Assembly: GCF_000165425.1 (NCBI RefSeq)
Contig: NW_001799642.1
Coordinates: 240,048-304,047, forward strand
Source: Paramecium tetraurelia
Lineage: Eukaryota > Ciliophora > Oligohymenophorea > Peniculida > Parameciidae
DNA: 64,000 nt
Direction: 5' to 3'
Both the position numbers and the translations under genes were made by a program. The notes below the pieces were generated by a model, which worked only from the letters and a program-made list of their open reading frames with translations, was not told the origin of the DNA and did not search any database. Below are positions 37,902 through 49,593 of the stretch, piece after piece; position 1 is the stretch's first letter, and the number at the start of each line of letters is the position of its first letter.

Positions 37902-39199
37902 TCAAAATTCATATTACTTCAGCTAAGATTTTTTGTTTGTTGAAAACCTCTTGAACGGAGATGAGAACTACTATAACTGCTTAGTTCCCATAATCAATTT
38001 GGTCTTCAATTCCTTATATTTACTAGCCCTTGCCATGGCTGCTTACTCCTCTGTCAATGACAACTTGTCCAACTCCTCCATAACCTATTCATTAGCATAA
38101 CTGAACTACATCTCTATGTTGATGTTCCAATTGATCGTTGATCCTCCTAGCCAATTCCAATTCATGATTCAACTCCTCTGTAGTTTCCAAACATTCCATA
38201 TGCATCGACTTCAATCTCTCAATCTCATTCTTCTAATCGATAATGGTCTTCTCCTGATGCTTAACTGTTTGATCGAGTTGAATAACCTGGGCATTCAATT
38301 CCATGCAAGTGTCAGCCTCTTGCTAATAGTTCTTTTGATAAAGCAAGCTCTCCTGTTTAAATTTCTCCTTCTACTTATGCAACTCCTCTAGATCATTCTA
38401 CAATTAAGAAATATAGTTTTGAGCTTCTTAATATTGCATTCTTGTGTATTTGAGATTTTCATTCTTTGATTTCACTTCATTATTGATCTTGATATTCCAA
38501 TATAATAATTACATTTTCTTAATCAGCCTTATAAATCAGAGCCTACTTTTCGAGATTATCATATTCAGTCTATAATTAAGAGCACTGCTTTTCTTTCTCA
38601 TTTAATTTATCCAACACATCTTCATAGGTATTATTCAATATTTCTCTATCATGCAATAATCTACCATATAAAACTTCCTATTCATTACCTTTTCCTCTCA
38701 TCTTTAGCTGCTTACAATTCTGTTTCTAATCTAAGCTTTTCCTCATACAATTTCCTATTGTTTTCTTACAATAATGTTATGTCACTTTTTAACTCTTTGG
38801 TTTTCTTAAGATCTATGCTCTGTAATCTCCTTGAATGCCAAATTCTCTGCTTTCATCTCCTAATTTTCAATATGCTTATCAGTTAACTACGATTTCAAAT
38901 TATCAATTTCATTTCTCAAATTAGCAATAGTCTTTAATGTCTAATCACTTCTATTTCTAAATTCCACTTCGTTTCTCATCTTCTCTTCGTGTAACATATT
39001 ATATCTACTATTAAGTATGATTTCACCTATGCTCTAATGATTTCAAATGTGTAGCCAATTCTTAGTAATCTCTATCATTTTGTTTCAGTTCGAAGTTCTC
39101 AGCCTTCAACTATGAAATCATCAAATCCTTTTAATCATTCTCAAATTTTGCAGGAGAATAGAAGGGTTAATTTAGAAAGTTTTTTTGTGAATAAGACAT
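37902..39199 (-). CDS. Long coiled-coil protein
   Basis: ATG 39199 starts MSYSQKNFLNQPFYSPAKFE. Nearly the whole product is heptad-rich helix: SQLKAENFELKQNDRDYQEL, NLRNEIDNLKSQLTDKHIEN, LYEEKLRLETELQAAKDERK and TEEQAAMARASKYKELKTKL. TGA is at 37904-37902. Introns are needed near 39020 and 38780, and probably elsewhere. I could not fix all of them, so residue count is approximate (about 400). The neighbouring FCP1-type gene stands in the same orientation 47 bp downstream. A structural role at basal bodies or cortex would be typical, but is unproven. Confidence 0.7.
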
Positions 39200-39317
39200 T
39201 TTATATCGATAATATTTATAACACTGTTATTTTATGTGGATATATAAGTTCAATAATATAGTTTAAGATTCTGTCATTATATAAAGTACGTTCATATTTC
39301 TAATTAGACTCTACCTC

Positions 39318-40220
39318 ATGTTGCGAAAGATTACCGTTTCAATCAAATAACTAGAAAATACTCATACACTCCCGATGGCAATAGCATATATGTTGATTGC
39401 CTATTTTTTCCATGCTGTGTAAGCAACTTTTTATAAGCGCGGTCATTTCACGGTTGTCCCATAATTCATGTTTATCACTTCATTTATTTCCTTTATAACT
39501 CTCTATCTTGTACAACATAATTAAAATATGTATCCAAAAGAAAAAATGCCTTACATTATTAAGTCCCAAGTAGGCATTGGTATTGGAACATTATTCTATT
39601 TTTATGGAGTTAAATTAATCTCCTTATCAGAGGCAGTTATTCTGTTCTGCACAAATTCTATTTGGAGCTAAATCATGGTTAGTATAATGAATAAAGAAGG
39701 AATAACTAAATCAAGACTTTTTAATTCAATATTATGCATCATAGGTGTGATTTTAATTGCGAATCCTTAATTAAAATCTTAGGATCAACTCTAACACGTA
39801 ATTGGATGTTTGTGCATCTTGGCTTGCAGCATTATTCAATCTTATGCTTTTATTATAATGAAATAAATTGGCACTGAAATTCCTTCCTCTGTTACTGTTA
39901 CCTATTTTAATGTCATCATGCTCTTTCTGTCAAGTGTATAATAATAATATGTAGCTACATTTGAGTATTTTGATGATTACTTTTTCTATTCCTTTGGATT
40001 TAGCATCTTTACTCTTTTGGCTTAAGTCATTAAATTTAGAGCACAAACTATGGTTACTTATGATAAGATTTGCAACTATTCATATTCCTAAATGATTTAC
40101 ATTATCATCATAGACTTTTTAGTTTTCCGAACTGTTATGAGTAAACTTTGTATTATTGGAGCCTTGTTTATAATCTCTGGGGTTTTTAAATAATTGAGAG
40201 AAGATAGAAAATTAAAATGA
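39318..40220 (+). CDS. DMT/EamA-type membrane transporter
   Basis: A single intron-less frame of 903 nt (300 residues) starts MLRKITVSIKQLENTHTPMA. It holds about ten hydrophobic segments in the two-fold pattern of the drug/metabolite transporter superfamily: MAIAYMLIAYFFHAVQATFY, FMFITSFISFITLYLV, SQVGIGIGTLFYFYG, SLSEAVILFC, SILCIIGVILIANP, VIGCLCILACSIIQSYAFII and CIIGALFIISGVFK. The duplicated EamA layout and the closing helix with a basic tail (KQLREDRKLK) are typical of SLC35G/TMEM20-like proteins. The substrate is unknown. It is divergent from the coiled-coil gene at 39199, with 118 bp between starts. Confidence 0.85.
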
Positions 40221-40639
40221 AATTTATTAATGTATCTTTAAACATATCAAATATATTTAGAATTCTATGTCTAAAAGGTGCATCTTAATATTTGCATAAT
40301 AACATTGACAATTTCTAAGATCGTCCCAATCATATTGAATATCTTATGTTAAACATAACAATCATATCGTTATATTGTATTTAGAGTCTAACTCTTTGGT
40401 TGTTTACACTAAAGACATTTTATGAAACTCATTTAAAGTAAATTAATATTCAACTTACAATTATTTAATAAATTTAATTGAATATAAATAATATTGCCTT
40501 TCTCTATTTACAATTTTTTATATTATATATAGTATCATATTGACAAAATTAAAGGGTGAGAATATATTTCAGTTTCTACTAATACCCTCATTTGATTAAT
40601 TTACAAAATATGATATTATTAAAAGATTTTAATATAATA
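40221..40639. other. AT-rich intergenic spacer between convergent genes
   Basis: About 420 bp lies between the stop of the DMT transporter and the stop of CTU1. Both genes end here, so it should hold only 3' processing signals. I saw no convincing coding frame, RNA fold or repeat. Confidence 0.5.
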
Positions 40640-41637
40640 TCATTCTTAAATTTATAAGATTTGCTTGGCTCTTCCTTGATTTAATGATTCAAGTAAAGTA
40701 CATGCCTTACAAATTTTATTTGAGGATAATAAATTGCATTTTTAGCATAGTTGCTTTTGTGGTATTTTCTAATTTTAGTTAGGAGCATCTAATTATTCAC
40801 AAGAGTGGATTAAATCAATTACTGCACTAGGTCTATAAAATATAATATATAGGATTCTACCTAATAGCTTCTAAATTCTTAATTAATTCCCTAACATGTC
40901 CTCTAAAAGCATTGGGAGAGTAGGTGCATTCAGTACTGAAATAAATGAGTTTTTTATAATGAGCATACATTACGATCTCTTTCTCGTAGGTGTATTTGAA
41001 AGGTTTGCATCTAGGCAATGTGGCAATTCCATTGTCTCCATCATCTCCTGTGATAATGGCTGTAGATTTTGGCAATCGAAATATATCACCTCTTAATAGA
41101 TTCATTAGAAATGTCTCTGCCATGTCATCTGCATTATGACCAGTGATAATTTTATCAACTCCTAATTGTATTGCACCTCTGTCTAATGCTTGTCTCCTAA
41201 AAACCCCACAATATGTGCAATTATTATTGAGACCTATTTATGCAACAACCTCATCCATAGACCAATTAAAGAGTTCTTTATATGATAGGATCTTTAAATC
41301 CAAGTCATATGTAATTTAATTCTATTTAACAGTTTCGAGTGAATCATCTCTATATCCTTTGATTCCTTCATCAATTGATAATAAGTATAAATGGCAACCC
41401 ATAATTATATTTCTTATTCAACAAAGTGATAACATGAACTAAGACTGTAGAATCTTTGCCTCCGGATGCAGCAATGGCAATCTTTTCGCCTGGCTTAAAC
41501 ATTTATGTAGATATGATTGTATGATGAATTTCCTCCTCGAATGCTTAAAAGAAGCAATTTTGGCAAATCAGGTTCCCAGTTTTTGGTCTGACCATGAATG
41601 CTTTCTGAACATTACAACTTTAGCAATATTTTACCAT
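40640..41637 (-). CDS. CTU1: Cytoplasmic tRNA 2-thiolation protein CTU1/NCS6, with an apparent 1-base frame break
   Basis: The protein starts [20 protein letters not shown] with a zinc CxxC. It carries the PP-loop ATPase motif [16 protein letters not shown], then [58 protein letters not shown] and a C-terminal zinc segment ([20 protein letters not shown]). CTU1/NCS6 with NCS2 thiolates U34 of tRNA-Lys, -Glu and -Gln in the cytosol. The intron is 40833-40860 (28 nt). Between NKKYNYG and [10 protein letters not shown] the frame jumps by one base; dropping one base of the CCC (plus strand) at 41398-41400 restores it. Spliced length is 3n+1, which agrees. A sequencing indel is the simplest reading. 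Confidence 0.88.
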
Positions 41638-41740
41638 TTATTTAAATTATATATTGATTAAATATGAAAGAATTTATAAATATTATGAATGTTTAGTGCT
41701 TATTTGTGTATTTTTATTTTAATAATAACAAATTAAATAT

Positions 41741-42566
41741 TCATTGCTATTATTGTGATTGTGGTTATTATTAATATTATTCCAAAGATTGTTTTTCTAC
41801 ATAAACAACTCTTTATTAATCATTGTTTTTTCTTCTGTAATTGTTATTATGTTTATTATTATTATTGTAATTATTGTTGTTGTTGTTATTATTTCTCCTT
41901 TATCCATTGTTATTATTGTTGTTGTTATGTTATCTTTATTTATAAAAATTGCCAAACGTATCGGTGTCAATCTGATTTTAGTTTCTTTGTTGAGTTTATC
42001 TATCTTATTTTTGAGTACTTGTAGAAAGAGAATCGAAAAACGAAGTAGGATTGTATTTAGGTTTTCCCTCTTGCTTTTTAATTTTCTCTATTTCATTAGC
42101 CTTTTGGAGCATCTCATCGAAATCAAAAGCCCTAGGATTTGTTCCATTAGATTTTATTTATTGATTTTATGGGAAATTATTTTAGAATTGCCCTCTTAAT
42201 TCTTACTATTGTTCAATTTAGTCAATATTTTATGGTGCTTAGAGATTTTATGGTTATTAGACTTAATTATCTTATTTGACATTCTCGAATTTGATGTCAT
42301 CAGATTTGTTCTCCTCCAAGGTCTTGAAGCCTTTAATTTCAGCTGCCTTGAACACCAAAATATCATAGCTTTGTTAATTCGGGGGTATTTCATGATCTTA
42401 AATTAATTATTTAAAAATTACCAGGTCTTCTTCCCTCCGTTCCAAATGAACGGACATCCTTCAATGCAATCGTTTGTTATTGAGGATTAATTTAATAAAT
42501 TGTACCCTCATATCTTATTTCTGATTTTGTGATAATGCTAACCTTTGAATTAAACACTTAAGCCAT
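41741..42566 (-). CDS. LSM14/SCD6-type mRNA-decay protein
   Basis: ATG 42566 opens the Lsm domain MAQVFNSKVSIITKSEIRYE, GTIYQINPQQQTIALKDVRS, FGTEGRRP, then PNQQSYDILVFKAAEIKGFK. This is close to the RAP55/LSM14 N-terminal domain. Later come an FDF-like motif (PRAFDFDEMLQKANEIEKIK) and FFD-like YNPTSFFDSLS. An arginine and asparagine-rich tail (QRRNNNNNNNNYNNNN) is encoded by a GTT/ATT-looking repeat on the plus strand. One 25-nt intron (42397-42421) leaves 801 nt, or 266 residues. SCD6/LSM14 proteins repress translation and recruit decapping factors in P-bodies. Glutamines are mostly TAA/TAG. Confidence 0.9.
41838..41918 (-). repeat. Polyasparagine-coding repeat in the LSM14 gene
   Basis: On the plus strand this looks like a TTG/TTA triplet microsatellite and gives a long hydrophobic frame in the standard code. 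On the minus strand it is in frame with LSM14 and encodes runs of asparagine (AAT/AAC) broken by R, Y and K. Confidence 0.85.
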
Positions 42567-42872
42567 TTTTATAAATAAAAATAAACTAAATCTATATATT
42601 GCACTATTCAAAAAAGTTCTAATTTTTGGTATTTCCCCAATCATCAAAATTATTAACTTACTCATTTTCGATATTAAAGCAAGCAGAATGCTTAAGAATT
42701 TAGATAATTAACATTTAAGTTTTTTAATTATAAGAAAGTAAATAAGAGGATTATTTAATAAGTAAATTTCTTATTCTACCCTTTTTAGAATTATTATTAA
42801 TTAATTGTAACATCATAAAATGATTAATTTATTTTACTTGCTAGACATAAAATGCAAAAGAATATAAAGAAA

Positions 42873-44079
42873 TCATTTAATTTTAATTTTTTTTTCAGCC
42901 TTATCAGCATTCTTCTTTTTAAATTAATCTAATTGTCTTAAAATGGATAATTCTTCAGGCATAGATGGCCTAGGATTGGTGTAGAAATATTCATGTAATA
43001 AACTTTCCATAACTCCTATGCGTTTCTAGTCAAATTAAATAAGACCCTTACTTCTGGATCCCAAGTTAACATTCTAGAGATCAATTCTAAGGCTTAAGGT
43101 GATGCATCCTTAATCACATTTTATAGATTTGGTCGGCAATGCTAAAACTTTTCTAGTTCTTTCAAGATTTATTTATTGCCATTTTTGTGTAAGTCTGGCC
43201 AAACTGAAGCATTTGGATATCCTAACATTTCACACATTAATTGCAATTGATGAATTTCAGATTTACCCTATTGATAGATATCAAAATAACTTAGAGAATT
43301 GGGAACCCTCGATTGATTAGTTCTGCAAAAACACAACCAACTGACCATATATCGATGGCAGTGTTATAGTTGTTCATCTGACACAGAAGTTCTGGGGCTC
43401 TGTACCAAAGAGTGACCACTGGATTGGTGTACTTTTTTTATGGGATTTCTGAGATTTATAAATAATGATTACCATATTCTCTGGCCAGACCAAAATCTGC
43501 AATTTTAACAATGCCATCATTAGTCAATAAGAGATTAGACAATTTGATGTCTCGATGTAAAATGAAGTTGGAGTTGATGTAGGCAAGTCCATTTAAGAGC
43601 TAAAGGACTATGCATTTAATCTCATTTTCACGAAAAGAATAATTATCTTTTTGATTACTAAAACTGTACCTATGAACATATTATCTACTAAAATGGCTAA
43701 GTCTATGGCACAGTATTCAAATACAAGATGAATGCTATCTTTAATTGGTCCCACAGCTACTTCCTAAAAATGAAGAATTGATTTACTAATAAATTGACAA
43801 CATTTGGATGTGCTGATAATCTTTACAATATTTTGATTTCCCTTAAACATGTTATAGGGAATCCTTCATTACTATCATGAATTTTAACTTTTTTGATAGC
43901 AACTACTTAATTTTTCTTTTTATCTTTGGCAGCATAGACAGTGCCATAACTTAGTTTAAAATCAATATTTATTACGTTCCTTCTCCAAGTTTATCCAATC
44001 TTTCAAACTCTGAAATTGATCTGCAATTGGCAAACCAATGTTTTCTAATTTCATCATTCATAAATTCATTTTTTCTCAT
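42873..44079 (-). CDS. CDK10/CDK11-like cyclin-dependent kinase
   Basis: ATG 44079 opens [20 protein letters not shown], then [20 protein letters not shown] (glycine loop), [20 protein letters not shown] with the VAIKK lysine and a PITCLRE helix in place of [27 protein letters not shown] (catalytic HRD), [10 protein letters not shown] (DFG), [20 protein letters not shown] and [17 protein letters not shown]. The lead-in [10 protein letters not shown] strongly resembles CDK10. Introns include a 26-nt one after GEGT, a 24-nt one at 43449-43472 without an in-frame TGA, a 23-nt one before GKSEIHQ and a 26-nt one near the 3' end. CDK10-type kinases act with cyclin M or L in transcription and ciliogenesis. 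It is divergent from the gene at 44114, with 34 bp between starts. Confidence 0.87.
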
Positions 44080-44113
44080 ATTAATGTAATAGTTAATTAT
44101 AATTATAATTATA
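44080..44113. promoter_or_regulatory. Very short shared upstream region of two divergent genes
   Basis: Only 34 bp separate the start codons of the CDK10-like gene (minus) and the cysteine-rich GPI-type gene (plus). It is nearly pure A/T, with TAATTATAA repeated three times in phase. Any promoter elements must be here or inside the genes; no factor can be assigned. Confidence 0.5.
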
Positions 44114-45094
44114 ATGATTAAAGAACTTTTATTATTATTATACTTTATCATTTTGGTATATGCATTTGCAAATACAAAATGTGGAGGTAAAAGATACAAA
44201 TGTGGAGATGAGAATCAGGACAAAGTCTGTGTAAATGTGTCAGAGTATAGAGGTAAGGTTCATGAATTATCACCATGTGCTGATGATAAAACATGTTTAT
44301 GGCAAGACGCTGCTTATTAAAAACCTATATATTGTACAGACAAGCCAGCAAAAGATAAGATTCTGCCAGGAGAAGCTTGTAGTGGTGATAGCGATTGTCT
44401 ATCTAATAGTTGTATAGGTGGAATTTGTCTGGGACTGAAATTGAATCAATAATGTACAGGACATCAATATTGTGATGTGGGTTATTATTGTGATACATAT
44501 TGTAAAGAGTAAGTTCAATTCGAATAGTCATGCTCAAATGATTATTAATGCACTAACAATTGTGTGTGTAATTTGGGGAAATGCGCATATTACTATTCTC
44601 TAGAAAACAATATCAAAGCTGATAATCCAAAGTCATGTTACTATGGATATATAAATCCAACCAATGGAACTTGCCAAAATGGACCTCATAGTTTAACCAA
44701 GAGCAAGCCATGTGAAACAGATACTGATTGCATTTTATTGGATAGCAATGAGAAGTTATACGGTTATTCTGAATGTCAGTGTGGATTCAATGCTGGCGGG
44801 TTTTCTTATTGCAGTTTGGCTGAAGGAGATCCCGAGTATTTGAAGATACTGGAATTATTCCAATGGTTATTACAGGTTAATCAATATTGCCATACTATTT
44901 TGAGATATGGGCCTTGCTCTTCTCTTTATTTAGACGAGTATATCGATTATTAGAAGGCTGTAAAGTTCTATGAACTGTAATCATAAATCATGTTTAATGA
45001 TGAATGCATTCAGCAGATTTATACTGATGATTATTGGGGCATCAACTCAAACAGATTATTTATACTCTTAATTATTTTATTATTATTATAATGA
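44114..45094 (+). CDS. Secreted cysteine-rich protein with a GPI-type tail
   Basis: This is a single intron-less frame of 981 nt (326 residues). It begins with a clear signal peptide (MIKELLLLLYFIILVYAFA), then TKCGGKRYKCGDENQDKVC and about thirty cysteines in short modules such as GEACSGDSDCLSNSCIGGIC and YQCTNNCVCNLGKC. These resemble EGF- or dickkopf-like knots common in ciliate surface proteins. The C-terminus is a small polar stretch followed by a purely hydrophobic end (RLFILLIILLLLQ), as expected for GPI anchoring, with Asn/Ser (GINSN) as the probable attachment region. Surface location is therefore likely; the function is unknown. No close family could be named. Confidence 0.82.
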
Positions 45095-45157
45095 GACATA
45101 AAATATATATTTAATTTTTGAAATTCAAATTCAAAAAATAATATTTTAATTAATAAA

Positions 45158-46792
45158 ATGTATAGAAGTTAGAGGTTGAGAATGAAATCATAAAATCATT
45201 TATCTATTTCTCCTCCCATCGTCAAAAGAAGGTTAAGAAATAAGAATGAGTACAGCGAAATTGTAGAGCCCACCGATAAAGAGAAATAGCATCTCTTATA
45301 AGATATTGCAGCAACCAAATAAAAGAGCTTAACCAATTTCGCCTTGACAGTTACACCAAAATATGCTTAAGAGAGAGATTATGATGATGATGAAGATATT
45401 CTATTTCATGTAACCTCCCCCTATTAATCTTATAGTCTAAGGGTAAAAAGAAGACCTTGGTCTGAATAAGAGGATAATTTGCTTATCAAATTGGTATAGA
45501 TGCATGGTCCACAGAAATGGACATTCATTGCAGAGCACTTACCAGGAAGAATTGGCAAATAATGCAGAGAGCGTTGGCATAATCATTTGAATCCATAAAT
45601 CAAAAAATCACATTGGGGTGATTATGAGGAATGGATTCTCTTCTTATCTCATCGAGTAATGGGCAATAGATGGGCTGAAATGGCTAAATAATTAATTGGA
45701 CGAACAGATAATTCAATTAAAAATCATTGGAATTCAGCTATGAAAAAACGAATCCCTGAGATGGAGGAGAGATTGAAGGACATTCGTAAAAGAGGAGGTA
45801 AACTGATCTAAATAATTTTAGGCATGTCCAATTAAGAATTAATGAATTCATTTACATCTCTTGAAAGATAACTCCTATAAAAACTACTCTTATCTTAATA
45901 GAATGGATCAATGTCTCCTAGATCTTATTCCCCAAATAATATACCTAGAAGAAGAACCAATAAGCAATAAAACTACTTAAATCCCAACTCCGTTAATTCT
46001 TATATTTCTAAAATGATGAATGAAATCAAAATTGACGGAATTGAGAGTTTTAACATGGAAAACAAAATGCTCAAAAAAACCGCTAAAATTGTAGATTCCA
46101 TTTTTTGGAATGAAGACAAAGTAGATGATATCTAAAATAATTTATATGAGTATATTCAGGAAAAAGTAGGCGCTCATGGTTACGATCAGGATGAGAAAGT
46201 AGATAGATGGATTAAAAACTTTTGGGTTATGTGTTAAGATGTCTTTACTGTTTCAGTTATTAAAGACTTTTTATCACAAAGACCCTCTTTTTATTACAAT
46301 TACTTACATAAATACAAGCAAGATGCTGCTAATCAGGTTTCAAAGAATTTGAGTAGAATTTATGAACAAACCAATAATAGTGATGAATATTAATTGCCTT
46401 CTCTAAATCAATTCAAAACCCCTTTGAAAGAAAAGGTTGATCCCCATTAAAACAATAATAGTAATAATAACAATAACAACCATCCAAATAATGATACAAA
46501 CAGTCCTAGCAATCTCTGTCTAGAAGTTAAATATGATGATCACTTTCAACATCAAATTGAGTCACCCTCCAAGCTACTCAACCTACACACCCCAAAACAT
46601 CAGGCTCTGCATTAGTCTAATAAGAAAACGCCGAATCTCAAATCCGAAAATAAAAGCTTGATTTAGCATTCTTAATTTAAAGATAATTTAAGTTTGAGCA
46701 AACTAAAATTTGAAACTACTCCACTCAAAAAAAACTCCGCTTTCAAATTTTACAATAAAATACAATAGCACTAATAGTAGTAGCACCATTGA
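45158..46792 (+). CDS. R2R3 MYB DNA-binding protein
   Basis: ATG 45158 starts MYRSQRLRMKSQNHLSISPP. After about 100 acidic residues come two MYB repeats: RRPWSEQEDNLLIKLVQMHG, PQKWTFIAEHLPGRIGKQCR and ERWHNHLNPQIKKSHWGDYE, EWILFLSHRVMGNRWAEMAK, QLIGRTDNSIKNHWNSAMKK. Recognition-helix wording is close to animal c-MYB. The C-terminal 300 residues are N/Q/K-rich, with a folded patch around FWNEDKVDDIQNNLYEYIQE. A 24-nt GTA..TAG intron at 45798-45821 is predicted; because it is 3n and has no in-frame TGA, an unspliced version would also be readable (544 against 536 residues). A nuclear transcription factor is likely. Confidence 0.9.
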
Positions 46793-46851
46793 ATCATATA
46801 TTTTGTTTTTTTTAATTAATTTATAATTAAATAATAAGATATCTTTGTCTA

Positions 46852-47712
46852 TCATTATTGCTAGCTAGGTTATTAGCTTTTTTTGACTGTTCCAAAATAT
46901 CTATCACCAAAATTTCCAATGCCTGGTGCTAGATAGTTGAAATCCTTTAATAAAATTGGATCAACTTGGGCTGTGATAATCTTCATTTTTGGAAATTCTC
47001 TAAACAATTTTTCTATGCCCTACTCACAACTCACCAGAGTTAAAAATGTGATGTTTTCCTATTTCACCCCCTGATTTTTTAGGATCCTCAAGGCCAATGT
47101 AGCACTATTACCTGTAGCCAACATCGGATCCATTAATACAACTTACTATTCCTTGATATTAGATGGTAGTTTCTAAAATAAATAGGAAGGCAAGGCTGTA
47201 TCTTCATTTCTCTATATCAATATTTATCCTATCGATGCTCCAGATACTGCTTTTAAGCCTTCAAATAGAAATGCATTTCCTGATCTTAAAATACTCACAA
47301 AACATATTCTATTAATAGAATTAAACTTACTCTTCATCTTCAAATTTCACCTCATGGGCATCATAATATCCTAAAGGTGACTTCTTAACATGCTTTTTCT
47401 TTTCTATTTATGAAATTGCCTATTCAATAAGAATTCTAATTAAACGATCTGAATTTTTTCGGAATTCCTAGCCTTTATTTATCACATTACCACAGTATCG
47501 GTTTCTACATCTCTGATTATAGATAATATGTGTTCAGTGTAGCTTCTGTCAATTATTGATAAGTTCTGATGTTTCCTTAATAATTTATTTAAATCCTATT
47601 CATTAAGAAAATGATAATGTGGCAATTTTTCATCCTTAATTGACTAACATAAAACATATGTTGTATTAAATAATGAAAGATTGAAACCAATTCTTAGTAA
47701 ATTTTTAAACAT
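46852..47712 (-). CDS. UPRT: Uracil phosphoribosyltransferase
   Basis: ATG 47712 opens MFKNLLRIGFNLSLFNTTYV. Introns of 23 nt (after VETDTV) and 22 nt (after EVKFEDE) leave 816 nt, or 271 residues. Diagnostic segments are SDRLIRILIEQAI, ICFVSILRSGNAFLFEGLKA, GQILIQRNEDTALPSYLFQK, the PRPP-binding loop VVLMDPMLATGNSATLALRI and the uracil-binding end PGIGNFGDRYFGT. The enzyme makes UMP from uracil and PRPP in pyrimidine salvage, in the cytosol. The N-terminal extension before the core is about 60 residues and has no clear targeting signal. The C-terminus ends in a short Q/S tail. Confidence 0.92.
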
Positions 47713-48640
47713 TATATATTTATTATTATTTTGGCAAAAAAATAAATTAAATAGATATTCAAGATTCATTCTAGTTTCTTCAAGTATTTTAAATTCATCT
47801 TTTTAATTTATCAACACTCGTTAATATTAGTATTATTCCACTACTCTACCCAATTTTTGATCATATATCTCAAGTACTAGATGAAGAGTATTCAATAAAT
47901 ATGTTATTAACTTTGATAGATAGTTTAATCTAATGATTCTTAGTGTAATAACAATTAGAATCAACTAACATAATATTGTTATTAACTAGTTACTTACTTT
48001 CTGAATTCATTTAAAGTTTAAATCTTCATATACTGAAATTACCTTATATTCATACCCACTACAATATTTCAAAGCAAGATAGTTTTAATTGATAAAATTT
48101 CAATTCCTTAAACAATCTTACTAAAATAATTAAATAGCTAAAATTTTAATTTTTTATAAAAGCAAATTCTCTATGATACGATGAAACAAAATTCTCATAA
48201 TTTAAATATAATGTTTTTATTATTCTGATTTATATTGTTAAATTAATATTGCATCAAATATTTCTCATCCTTAATAGGAATAATTTAATTGTCTATTTAT
48301 GTGAGAATTATCAATTTATGGAGGAATAGTCAAATTTTGTTTAGAACAATTTATTTATAAGAAAGTCTGAACTGTTATTTTTATGATTCTTTTCTATAAT
48401 AATTCAATCGTACTTATTATAAATATAAATCACACTTTTACTGAATAAGTTTAAATGTTCAGCATTTATGATATATCTTGAGTTTAATCAATTCTTAACC
48501 TGAGAATACTTAAATTTTATTACTTCCATAATTCTCAAGTAATTTATTGGCAATTTACAAAAAATATATAAAAAATCCTCTGATATTAGAGTGTCAGAAA
48601 TAAAATTTTTTAAAGATGGCTTTAAATGAATAATATCAAA
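47713..48640. other. AT-rich intergenic region
   Basis: About 930 bp is extremely A/T-rich, with no convincing frame on either strand and no RNA fold or repeat that I can see. It should contain the UPRT promoter next to 47712 and the 3' end of the following minus-strand gene. Confidence 0.5.
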
Positions 48641-49593
48641 TCAATTTTAAGATTAAGAGGACTTTTCCAAAGAAACTGAATAATGAGAATCACATTTTGA
48701 ATGAAATTTGTTTTTTGTTTCTAATTTGAATAAGCAAATACTTTTAATATGCGAATTAGAATATTATGAGTACAATGTTTTGGCTCTCTCCTAACACTGG
48801 ACCAATTCATGATCTTTCCAGGGGAATCTTCTATATGTTTTAATTTTCTATATAAATTATTTATAATACTCCATAATCCCTTGCCACAATAATTTTGAAG
48901 AATTATTTGCTCATATTTTAAATCTTCTCTTCATTTTCATTCATGCAAATATCCTTGAAATGGGCTATTGATTTACAGGAATAAATACTTAAAAATAAGG
49001 AATAATATTTGGAGAACCTTTCTGACTCAAATAATCTTTTTAAATAAATGTCATTCATCGTTTTCATCTTAGAATCTTTTCTAAATGGGATCATATCGTC
49101 AATAGATTCTTTCAAATGAGATTTCATGAATTCTTTGTCATCGGAGAAGAAAGAATTATAAAACATTCTATCCCTCTCTTCAGCAGTAAATCCTTCCTTT
49201 TCTTCATAGTGAATTTGGCTTTTGATAAAGAGAAAGCATCTCCTGATTATGAATTTGGTCATTTCTTCTTTTGTTTTATTCATTAAGATATATCGTTATT
49301 TAATCATGTCTGGAAGGTCTTTTTACAAGGAGGACAAGGTCTACAATTAAAATACGATGATGTACTCTTAAATTTTCAAACACAAACTCATCAAATACAC
49401 TATCTTTCAATAAGGAAATATTTTTGGATAGGTATATGAGGAGTAGCTTTAATTCTTTTTCAACTGCTTCTTCACATTTTACTGTATTACTCATTAGCCT
49501 TGATTCAAATAAGCTTGGCTCTGGGAATTGGGAGGCCTGATCACAAGTTTCCTTTTTGGGAGTTTGCAATGCGTACGTGGTAGTCGGTAGCAT
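48641..49593 (-). CDS. Unrecognised helical protein
   Basis: ATG 49593 starts MLPTTTYALQTPKKETCDQA. Introns at 49341-49365 (25 nt) and 48848-48869 (22 nt) leave 906 nt, or 301 residues. The middle is helical and charged: MNKTKEEMTKFIIRRCFLFI, KSQIHYEEKEGFTAEERDRM, FYNSFFSDDKEFMKSHLKES and YLKRLFESERFSKYYSLFLS. The C-terminus is FPWKDHELVQCQERAKTLYS followed by a Ser-rich end. The arrangement looks conserved rather than random, but I cannot name a family. Confidence 0.65.

Noticed and set aside
41759-42199. A 146-residue hydrophobic frame on the plus strand, resembling a membrane protein
   Set aside because: It is the antisense of the polyasparagine and Q-rich part of the LSM14/SCD6 gene; GTT/ATT codons only look hydrophobic when read on the wrong strand.
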